Part shown: piece by piece, positions 1 through 5,440 of the stretch | How the letters are laid out: the number at the start of each line of letters is the position of its first letter | Numbering within the stretch: position 1 is the first letter of the stretch | DNA from: Actinomyces sp. | GTDB lineage: Bacteria > Actinomycetota > Acidimicrobiia > Acidimicrobiales > Aldehydirespiratoraceae | Reading direction: 5' to 3' | NCBI GenBank assembly: GCA_003697065.1 | Contig: RFFY01000124.1 | Location: 1-10,797, forward strand | DNA: 10,797 nucleotides | Position numbers and translations under genes: made by a program | The notes under the pieces: model-generated | Told to the model about the DNA's origin: nothing | The model's database searches: none | Seen by the model: the letters and a program-made list of their open reading frames with translations, nothing else

Positions 1-822
1 CCCTGCCTGCTCTTTTCGGGCGGCAAGGACTCGATCGTGATGCTGCACCTGGCCCAGAAGGCCTTCTGGCCGGCCCGCATCCCCTTCCCGGTCATGCACG
101 TCGACACCGGGCACAACTTCCCCGAGGTCATCGAGTTCCGCGACCGTCGTATCGCCGAGGTGGGAGCCCGCCTCATCGTGGCCTCCGTCCAGGACTCCAT
201 CGACGCCGGACGCGTCGTCGAGGAGACCGGCCCCCGGGCCTCGCGTAACCGTCTCCAGATCACCACCTTGCTGGACGCCATCGAAGAGCACCGCTTCGAC
301 GCCCTCTTCGGTGGTGCGCGTCGCGACGAGGAGAAGGCCCGCGCCAAGGAGCGGGTCTTCTCCTTCCGCGACGAGTTCGGCCAGTGGGATCCGAAGAACC
401 AGCGACCCGAACTGTGGAACCTCTACAACGGGCGGATCCGCCCCGGTGAGCACATCCGGGTCTTCCCCATCTCGAACTGGACCGAGCTCGACATCTGGCA
501 GTACATCGCCGACGAGGAGCTCGAGATCCCCTCCATCTACTTCGCCCACCGCCGCCGGGTCGTCGAACGCGACGGCATGCTCCTGGCCGTCGGTCCCCAC
601 CTGCCCCTGCTCGAGGGCGAAGAGCCCTTCGAGGAGACGGTCCGCTACCGCACCGTCGGCGACATGACCTGCACGGGCGCGGTCGAGTCCACGGCGTCGA
701 CGGTCGAGGAGATCATCGCCGAGGTGGCCGCCACCCGGGTGACCGAACGCGGCGCCACCCGCGCCGACGACCGCCTCTCCGAGGCGGCCATGGAGGACCG
801 CAAGAAGGAGGGCTACTTCTGA
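1..822 (+). CDS. cysD: Sulfate adenylyltransferase subunit 2, CysD (5'-truncated)
   Basis: This is the catalytic subunit of ATP sulfurylase. With the GTPase CysN it makes adenylyl sulfate (APS) and pyrophosphate from ATP and sulfate in the cytoplasm. The frame is open to the left edge and 273 residues are visible. The family is about 300 aa long, so roughly 30 N-terminal residues lie outside the window. The PP-loop nucleotide motif SGGKDS is at visible residues 6-11, followed by VMLHLAQKAF and the conserved HVDTGHNFPE stretch. GGARRDEEKARAKER, the RPELWNLYNGR segment and the C-terminal DRKKEGYF are typical of CysD. The TGA stop (820-822) overlaps an ATG at 822. That ATG is not the true cysN start, because the junction is duplicated just downstream. 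The C-terminal KKEG codons also form the Shine-Dalgarno AAGGAGG (805-811). The assignment is firm from motifs, and the neighbours cysN and cysC agree. Confidence 0.97.
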   Translation, partial: PCLLFSGGKDSIVMLHLAQKAFWPARIPFPVMHVDTGHNFPEVIEFRDRRIAEVGARLIVASVQDSIDAGRVVEETGPRASRNRLQITTLLDAIEEHRFDALFGGARRDEEKARAKERVFSFRDEFGQWDPKNQRPELWNLYNGRIRPGEHIRVFPISNWTELDIWQYIADEELEIPSIYFAHRRRVVERDGMLLAVGPHLPLLEGEEPFEETVRYRTVGDMTCTGAVESTASTVEEIIAEVAATRVTERGATRADDRLSEAAMEDRKKEGYF

Positions 823-893
823 TGGGGATGCTCCGCTTCGCCGCGGTCCGACCCGGCGTGATCGTGGACCGCAAGAAGGAGGGCTACTTCTGA
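822..893 (+). CDS. Chimeric 23-aa micro-ORF between cysD and cysN
   Basis: This open frame runs from ATG 822 to TGA 891-893. It starts like CysN (MGMLRFA) and ends like CysD (DRKKEGYF) because it spans the duplicated junction. Its start overlaps the cysD stop as TGATG, and its stop overlaps the cysN start as TGATG. AAGGAGG lies 10 nt upstream of its ATG. Ribosomes leaving cysD could therefore translate it and pass straight to cysN. No known protein family is recognisable, and the peptide is most simply a by-product of the duplication. Whether it is translated, or has any role beyond keeping translational coupling, cannot be told from sequence. Confidence 0.35.
   Translation: MGMLRFAAVRPGVIVDRKKEGYF
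876..882 (+). promoter_or_regulatory. Shine-Dalgarno of cysN
   Basis: AAGGAGG is a full match to the anti-Shine-Dalgarno and ends 10 nt before the cysN ATG at 893. It lies in the spare copy of the cysD tail. The real cysD tail has the identical element at 805-811. The site supports 893 as the cysN start. It may also explain why the spare cysD half of the duplication stayed unmutated. Confidence 0.75.
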
Positions 894-2149
894 TGGAGAT
901 GCTCCGCTTCGCCACGGCGGGCAGCGTCGACGACGGTAAGTCGACCCTGATCGGCCGCCTCCTCTACGACACCAAGGCCATCTTCGAGGACCAGCTCGCC
1001 GCCGTCGAGCGCTCCTCGGAGCAGATGGGCACCGAGTACACCAACCTGGCCCTGCTCACCGACGGGCTACGGGCCGAACGCGAACAGGGCATCACCATCG
1101 ACGTGGCCTACCGCTACTTCGCCACGCCCCGCCGCAAGTTCATCATCGCCGACACCCCCGGCCACATCCAGTACACGCGCAACATGATCACGGGGGCCTC
1201 GACCGCCGATCTCGCCATCGTGCTCGTCGACGCCCGCAAGGGGGTGCTCGAGCAGTCCCGTCGCCACGCCTTCCTCGCCTCCCTGCTGCGCATCCCCCAC
1301 CTCGTGGTCGCCGTCAACAAGATGGACCTCGTCGGCTACGACCAGGAGGCCTTCGAGCGGGTCCGCGACGAGTTCCGGCGCTTCGCCATGAAGCTCGACA
1401 TCGCCGACCTGACCTTCATCCCCATCTCGGCCCTCCACGGCGACAACGTGGTGCAGCGCTCGGCCAACATGACCTGGTACGAGGGCACCTCCCTGCTGCA
1501 CCACCTCGAGGACGTGCACATCGCGTCCGACCGCAACCTCATCGACACCCGCTTCCCCGTGCAATACGTCATCCGCCCCCAGTCCGACGACTGGCACGAC
1601 TACCGGGGCTACGCCGGCACCGTCGCCGGTGGGGTGCTGCGACCCGGTGACGAGGTCGTCGTCCTGCCCTCGGGGTTCACCTCGACCATCGCCGCCATCG
1701 ACACGGCGGACGGCCCCGTGGAGGAGGCCTTCGCCCCCATGTCGGTCACCGTGCGGCTCACCGACGAGCTCGACGTCTCGCGGGGCGACATGCTGTGCCG
1801 GCCCAACAACCGGCCCACCGTCTCCCAGGACATCGACGCCATGGTGTGCTGGATGAGCGAGCGGGGGTCCCTGCAGGCGGGGAGCCGCCTCCTCGTGAAG
1901 CACACCACCCGGACCGCCAAGGTCATCGTGCGCGATCTCGCCTACCGCCTCGACGTCAACACCCTCTCCCGGGACGAGGACGCCACCGAGCTGGCCCTCA
2001 ACGAGATCGGACGGGTGACCTTCCGCAGCCAGCTTCCCCTCTTCTTCGACGAGTACCGGCGCAACCGGGCGACCGGCAGCTTCGTGCTCATCGACGAGGC
2101 GACGAACGCCACCGTGGCCGCCGGGATGATCCTCGGCGAGAGCCGCTGA
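893..2149 (+). CDS. cysN: Sulfate adenylyltransferase subunit 1, CysN (GTPase)
   Basis: This is the regulatory GTPase of ATP sulfurylase. GTP hydrolysis drives APS synthesis by CysD. The protein is 418 aa and belongs to the EF-Tu-like translational GTPase fold. The G1 P-loop GSVDDGKS is at residues 10-17, G3 DTPGH at 87-91, G4 NKMD at 142-145 and a G5-like SAL at 179-181. Beta-barrel domains II/III follow, beginning around residue 215 (PVQYVIRP). The start at 893 is preferred because residues 1-20 match the family N-terminus and AAGGAGG sits 10 nt upstream. The upstream look-alike ATG at 822 runs into a stop. There is no C-terminal APS-kinase domain, so this is not the CysNC fusion; the kinase is the separate next gene. 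The gene shares its first bases with a duplicated segment that also covers the end of cysD. Confidence 0.97.
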   Translation: MEMLRFATAGSVDDGKSTLIGRLLYDTKAIFEDQLAAVERSSEQMGTEYTNLALLTDGLRAEREQGITIDVAYRYFATPRRKFIIADTPGHIQYTRNMITGASTADLAIVLVDARKGVLEQSRRHAFLASLLRIPHLVVAVNKMDLVGYDQEAFERVRDEFRRFAMKLDIADLTFIPISALHGDNVVQRSANMTWYEGTSLLHHLEDVHIASDRNLIDTRFPVQYVIRPQSDDWHDYRGYAGTVAGGVLRPGDEVVVLPSGFTSTIAAIDTADGPVEEAFAPMSVTVRLTDELDVSRGDMLCRPNNRPTVSQDIDAMVCWMSERGSLQAGSRLLVKHTTRTAKVIVRDLAYRLDVNTLSRDEDATELALNEIGRVTFRSQLPLFFDEYRRNRATGSFVLIDEATNATVAAGMILGESR

Positions 2150-2178
2150 CGGCCACCGGCGGGTCCGGGAGACGGGAC

Positions 2179-2793
2179 GTGGGCACCGGCGAGCGCAGTC
2201 CCGACGTGGTGTGGCACCCCGGGGCCGTCGAGCGTCGGCGCCGCTGGGAGGTCGTGGGCGGCGCCGGGGCCACCGTCTGGTTCACCGGCCTGTCGGGTTC
2301 GGGCAAGTCCTCGGTGGCGGTCGCCACCGAGGAGCTCCTCATCGCCGCCGGTCGCCCCGCCTACCTGCTCGACGGCGACAATCTCCGCCACGGGCTCAAC
2401 GGCGACCTGGGTTTCGCCGCCGCCGACCGCGACGAGAACGTCCGACGGGTCGCCGAGGTCGCCCGCCTCTTCGCCGACGCCGGCCTCGTCGCCCTCGTCC
2501 CCCTCGTCAGCCCCTACCGGGCGGCCCGGGAACGGGCTCGGGCGGTGCACGAGGCGGCGGGCCTGCGCTTCCTCGAGGTGTTCGTCGACACGCCCCTGGC
2601 CGAATGCGAGCGACGCGACCCCAAGGGCCTGTACGCCCGGGCCCGAGCCGGCGAGATCTCCCGCTTCACCGGGATCGACGATCCGTACGAGGCGCCGACC
2701 TCCCCCGATCTCGTCCTCCGTCCCGCCGACGGATCACCGCGGGAGATGGCCCGGCGTGTGATCGCCCACCTGGAGGCCGGCGACGGAGCCTGA
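2179..2793 (+). CDS. cysC: Adenylylsulfate kinase, CysC
   Basis: This enzyme phosphorylates APS at the 3'-hydroxyl with ATP to give PAPS, the donor for sulfate reduction or sulfation. The product is 204 aa from GTG 2179. It has the P-loop GLSGSGKS (residues 37-44), the DGDNLRHGLN motif (65-74), an SPYR substrate-lid region (111-114), FVDTPLAECERRDPKGLY (135-152) and GIDDPYEAP (165-173). These are the standard APS-kinase motifs in order. I chose GTG 2179 because GGGAG (2167-2171) lies 7 nt upstream and the next residues lead into the usual VVWH segment. The frame stays open far upstream inside cysN, but that part is a shadow. The gap to cysN is 29 bp, so the genes are probably cotranscribed. 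A GTG about 24 nt further in is a possible alternative start. Confidence 0.95.
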   Translation: MGTGERSPDVVWHPGAVERRRRWEVVGGAGATVWFTGLSGSGKSSVAVATEELLIAAGRPAYLLDGDNLRHGLNGDLGFAAADRDENVRRVAEVARLFADAGLVALVPLVSPYRAARERARAVHEAAGLRFLEVFVDTPLAECERRDPKGLYARARAGEISRFTGIDDPYEAPTSPDLVLRPADGSPREMARRVIAHLEAGDGA

Positions 2794-2811
2794 CACCCCC
2801 GACGGGTGTCA
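2791..2811. terminator. Perfect hairpin between convergent stop codons
   Basis: TGACACCC (2791-2798) and GGGTGTCA (2804-2811) form a perfect 8-bp stem with a 5-nt loop. The first three bases are the cysC stop TGA. The last three are the stop of the opposing 87-aa gene read on the minus strand. No T-tract follows on either side, as is common in high-GC actinobacteria, so a role as a bidirectional terminator is inference from its position and symmetry. Confidence 0.6.
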
Positions 2812-3072
2812 GTCGACGGGGTCGCCGTAGGGCGAGCCGGCCGCCGCGTAGCACGGCTCGTGGTAGTGCTCGACGCGGTCCCAGCGTCCGTCGACGTACA
2901 CGTTGCAGATCACCTGGCGGTGACGCTCCCGGGCCCGGAACTTCACCCGCTCGCCGCAGTGGGCACAGTCGGCGGCCGATCCCGCCTCGATGAGGCGGGT
3001 CACGGCTCGGCTCTTCCAGACCCGCCGCTTGGCACCCGTCGAGCGGGTCGTCGAGGTCGTCGTCTTCGCCAT
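2809..3072 (-). CDS. Small Cys/His protein of unknown function (putative zinc-binding)
   Basis: This 87-aa protein has a basic N-terminus (AKRRVWKSRAVTRLI, residues 14-28). A compact set of possible metal ligands follows: CAHC at 36-39, C56, and HYHEPC with H69, H71 and C74. The residues after the first pair, GERVKF, resemble a zinc-ribbon knuckle, and RQVICNVYVDGRWDRVEHYHEPCY looks like a small beta-sheet domain closing the site. I do not recognise a named family and assign no function. Metal binding is inferred only from ligand spacing. The start ATG 3072 is the only in-frame ATG close to the conserved part, and the frame is open upstream only as a shadow of ettA. The stop lies in the hairpin shared with cysC. 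The gene is 85 bp downstream of ettA on the same strand and could be cotranscribed with it; no clear Shine-Dalgarno is visible. Confidence 0.75.
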   Translation of the reverse strand: MAKTTTSTTRSTGAKRRVWKSRAVTRLIEAGSAADCAHCGERVKFRARERHRQVICNVYVDGRWDRVEHYHEPCYAAAGSPYGDPVD

Positions 3073-3157
3073 GGGCACCCATCGGACACACCGGGGCGAA
3101 GATGAGACCTCGGTCACCCCCGGCCGGTCCGCCCCCCGGCGCCGCGACCGTCTCCGC

Positions 3158-4858
3158 TCACCGCCGGGCGAACGGCTTGTAACGGAGGCGGTGGGGGCGC
3201 ATGGCGTCGACCCCGTGTTCACGCATCCGGAACTCGGCGTACTCGCTGAAGTTGCCCTCGAACCAGCGCACGACCGAATCGCCCTCGAAGGCCAGGATGT
3301 GGGTGGCCACCCGGTCGAGGAACCAGCGGTCGTGGCTGATGATGACGGCACAGCCGGGGAAGGCCTCGAGGGCGTCCTCGAGGGCGCGGAGGGTGTCGAC
3401 GTCGAGGTCGTTGGTGGGCTCGTCGAGGAGGAGCACGTTGGCCCCCTGCTTGAGCACCTTGGCCAGGTGCACCCGGTTGCGTTCGCCGCCCGACAGGGTG
3501 CCGACGAGCTTTTGCTGGTCGGCGCCCCGGAAGTTGAACGACGCCACGTAGGCACGTCCGTTCACCTCCCGACCGCCGATGGTCAACTCGTCGGCGCCGT
3601 CGGTGATCTCTTCGTACACGGTGCGCTCGGGGTCGAGAGCCCGGTGCTGGTCGACGTAGCCCAGGGTCACCGTCGGCCCGATCCGCAGGGTCCCCGAATC
3701 GGGGGCGTCGGGGCCCTCGGTCACGCCGTCGGCGGCAGCCACGATCATCCGGAACAGGGTGGTCTTGCCGGCGCCGTTGGCCCCGATCACACCGACGATG
3801 CCCGCCGGGGGGAGGGAGAAGGACAGGTCGTCGATGAGGAGGCGGTCGTCGAAGCCCTTCGACACGTGGTCGGCTTCGATGACGAGGTCGCCGAGGCGCT
3901 GGTCGACGGGGATGGTGATCTCGAGCTGGGCGGCGCGACCGTCGGCCCGACGCGACTCCTCGAGGAGCTTCTCGTAGGCGGCGAGGCGGGCCTTGCTCTT
4001 GGCCTGGCGGGCGCGGGGCGCCATGCGCACCCAGGACAGTTCCCGCTCCAGGGCGCGGGCCCGACGGTCGTCGGCCTTCTTCTCGGCGTCGAGGCGGGCC
4101 TCCTTTTGGGCGAGGAAGGCCGAGTAGTTGCCCTCGAAGGGGATGCCCCGCCCGCGGTCGAGTTCGAGGATCCAGCCGGCGACATTGTCGAGGAAGTAGC
4201 GGTCGTGGGTGACGGCCACGACCGTGCCCTCGTAGTCCTGCAGGGTCCGTTCGAGCCAGGCCACGGACTCGGCGTCGAGGTGGTTGGTGGGTTCGTCGAG
4301 CAGGAGCAGGTCGGGCGTCGACAACAGGAGCCGGCACAGGGCGACCCGGCGGCGCTCCCCGCCCGAGAGGGTGTCGACGGGGGCGTCGGGGGGTGGGAGT
4401 CGCAGGGCGTCCATGGCGATCTCGACGCGCCGCTGCAGATCCCAGGCGCCCGCCGCTTCGATCTCGGCCTCGAGGGCGGCCTGACGGGCGCCCAGCTTCT
4501 CGAAGTCGGCGTCGGGGTCGGACCACCCGGCCATCACGCGGTCGTACTCGGCGAGCAGGTCGGCGGCGGCACCGACACCTTGCATGACGTTGCCGAGCAC
4601 ATCGGTGCTGGGATCGAGCTCGGGTTCCTGCTCGAGCATGCCCACCGTGTAGCCCTCGCTCAGGCGGGCCTCGCCCGTGTAGCCGTCGTCGAGCCCGGCC
4701 ATGATCCGCAGCAGGGTCGACTTCCCGGCGCCGTTGGGGCCGAGAACGCCGATCTTGGCGCCCGGGTAGAAGGCGAGGGTGATGTCGCGCAGGACCTCAC
4801 GGTCGGGCGGGATGAAGCGCGAGACGCGGCGCATCGTGTAGATGAACTGGGCGGCCAT
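3158..4858 (-). CDS. ettA: Energy-dependent translational throttle protein EttA (ABC-F ATPase)
   Basis: This soluble ABC-F protein of 566 aa binds the ribosomal E site and gates entry into elongation according to ATP/ADP in the EttA family (E. coli about 555 aa). It has two ABC cassettes and no membrane segments. Cassette 1 has Walker A GPNGAGKST (40-48), signature LSGGE (164-168), Walker B LLLLDEP (184-190) and the switch histidine in THDR (217-220). The linker (about 240-310) contains WVRMAPRARQAKSKARL, the EttA-type basic helical arm. Cassette 2 has GANGAGKTT (359-367), LSGGE (455-459), LLLDEP (476-481) and SHDR (508-511). Both catalytic glutamates are present, so it looks active. The ATG at 4858 fits the family N-terminus (FIYTMRRVSR). 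No Shine-Dalgarno is visible, but TAGCCT stands 8 nt before the ATG, so it may be leaderless. Other ABC-F members are less likely given the arm sequence. Confidence 0.95.
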   Translation of the reverse strand: MAAQFIYTMRRVSRFIPPDREVLRDITLAFYPGAKIGVLGPNGAGKSTLLRIMAGLDDGYTGEARLSEGYTVGMLEQEPELDPSTDVLGNVMQGVGAAADLLAEYDRVMAGWSDPDADFEKLGARQAALEAEIEAAGAWDLQRRVEIAMDALRLPPPDAPVDTLSGGERRRVALCRLLLSTPDLLLLDEPTNHLDAESVAWLERTLQDYEGTVVAVTHDRYFLDNVAGWILELDRGRGIPFEGNYSAFLAQKEARLDAEKKADDRRARALERELSWVRMAPRARQAKSKARLAAYEKLLEESRRADGRAAQLEITIPVDQRLGDLVIEADHVSKGFDDRLLIDDLSFSLPPAGIVGVIGANGAGKTTLFRMIVAAADGVTEGPDAPDSGTLRIGPTVTLGYVDQHRALDPERTVYEEITDGADELTIGGREVNGRAYVASFNFRGADQQKLVGTLSGGERNRVHLAKVLKQGANVLLLDEPTNDLDVDTLRALEDALEAFPGCAVIISHDRWFLDRVATHILAFEGDSVVRWFEGNFSEYAEFRMREHGVDAMRPHRLRYKPFARR

Positions 4859-4866
4859 GGCGGCGG

Positions 4867-4872
4867 AGGCTA
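4867..4872 (-). promoter_or_regulatory. Possible -10 box of ettA
   Basis: On the minus strand TAGCCT ends 8 nt before the ettA ATG. It fits the actinobacterial -10 pattern TAnnnT, and there is no Shine-Dalgarno, which suggests a very short or absent leader. The same hexamer at the same distance precedes the HAD gene at 6659. No convincing -35 element is visible; that region is occupied by a terminator-like hairpin. Confidence 0.4.
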
Positions 4873-4883
4873 TCGGGGCGCGT

Positions 4884-4915
4884 CACGGCCCCGGGCCGGG
4901 TGACCCGGGGCCGTG
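4884..4915 (-). terminator. Strong GC hairpin between the H1-like gene and ettA
   Basis: CACGGCCCCGGG (4884-4895) and CCCGGGGCCGTG (4904-4915) are perfect inverted repeats, giving a 12-bp stem with an 8-nt loop. The hairpin starts 25 bp past the stop of the minus-strand ORF above it and ends 25 bp before the ettA start. There is no U-run after the stem, so it would be a U-less terminator of the type often proposed for high-GC actinobacteria. Strand is assigned from the flanking genes. It could instead attenuate ettA. Confidence 0.65.
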
Positions 4916-4939
4916 GGCACTCGATGGGTGCGGGGTGGC

Positions 4940-5440
4940 TCAGGAACGCCGGCGGGCGCTCTTTCCGGCCGTGCGGCTGGTGGCCTTCTTGATGGTCCGC
5001 TTGGCTGTGGTCTTCTTGGCGGTGGTCTTCTTGGCCGCGGTCTTCTTCGCCGGGGCCTTCTTGGCTGTGGTCTTCTTGGCGGTGGTCTTCTTGGCGGTGG
5101 TCTTCTTCGCTGGGGCCTTCTTGGCCGCGGTCTTCTTGGCGGTGGTCTTCTTCGCCGGGGCCTTCTTGGCCGCGGTCTTCTTCGCCGCGGTCTTCTTCGC
5201 CGGGGCCTTCTTGGCCGCGGTCTTCTTCGCCGGGGCCTTCTTGGCGGTGGTCTTCTTGGCGGTGGTCTTCTTGGCGGTGGTCTTCTTGGCCGCGGTCTTC
5301 TTCGCCGGGGTCTTCTTGGCGGTGGTCTTCTTGGCCGCGGTCTTCTTGGCGGCCGTCTTCTTCGCGGGTGCCTTCCTCGTGGTCTTCTTGGCGGCCGTCT
5401 TCTTGGCCGCGGTCTTCTTCGCCGCCTTCTTGGTTGCCAC
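4940..5440 (-). CDS. Histone H1-like lysine-rich protein from internal GTG start (nested)
   Basis: Starting at GTG 5440, the same frame would give a free 166-aa protein made almost wholly of Ala, Lys, Thr and Pro. It begins VATKKAAKKTAAKK, continues as 24 uninterrupted AKK(T/A)(A/T/P) pentads and ends KSARRRS. The composition matches bacterial histone H1-like proteins and the C-terminal tail of mycobacterial HupB, which bind and compact DNA or RNA; binding here is inferred from charge. AAGGAG lies 7 nt upstream of the GTG, much better than anything at the start of the long ORF. The preceding 32 codons have weak coding bias (14 end in A or T), as expected of an intergenic spacer. I think a separate H1-like product is at least as likely as the fusion. 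The gene ends 25 bp before a strong hairpin. Confidence 0.6.
   Translation of the reverse strand: MATKKAAKKTAAKKTAAKKTTRKAPAKKTAAKKTAAKKTTAKKTPAKKTAAKKTTAKKTTAKKTTAKKAPAKKTAAKKAPAKKTAAKKTAAKKAPAKKTTAKKTAAKKAPAKKTTAKKTTAKKTTAKKAPAKKTAAKKTTAKKTTAKRTIKKATSRTAGKSARRRS

Larger units (their letters stand above)
795..917 (+). repeat. Direct duplication of the cysD/cysN junction (two 52-bp copies, 71 bp apart)
   Basis: Bases 795-846 and 866-917 are the same 52-bp segment, with 50 of 52 positions identical by hand alignment. The mismatches are 826 G versus 897 A and 843 G versus 914 A. Each copy contains the end of cysD (DRKKEGYF), the Shine-Dalgarno AAGGAGG, the TGATG stop/start overlap and the first codons of cysN. 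Both mismatches fall in the cysN-head half of copy 1, where they would change Glu to Gly and Thr to Ala. The spare cysD-tail half in copy 2 is unchanged. The 19 bp between the copies (847-865) begin TCCGA, like 778-782 upstream of copy 1. The original unit may therefore have been a contiguous tandem duplication of about 70 bp whose left part has diverged; that last point is inference. Confidence 0.93.

Noticed and set aside
1067..1903. Minus-strand ORF of 278 aa opposite cysN
   Set aside because: It is a GC-driven shadow with low-complexity His/Val/Gly composition, opposite a complete GTPase.
893..2793. Possible CysNC fusion protein
   Set aside because: cysN ends at 2147-2149 with TGA, and cysC is in another frame with its own start and Shine-Dalgarno.
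3073..3555. Upstream extension of the 87-aa protein into ettA (248 aa in total)
   Set aside because: The extra part is an alternative-frame shadow of ettA rich in Ser/Pro/Thr. The Cys/His region begins after ATG 3072.
2990..4903. Plus-strand ORF of 637 aa opposite ettA
   Set aside because: It lies antisense to a gene with two complete ABC cassettes. Long antisense frames are expected at this GC content, and no domain is recognisable.
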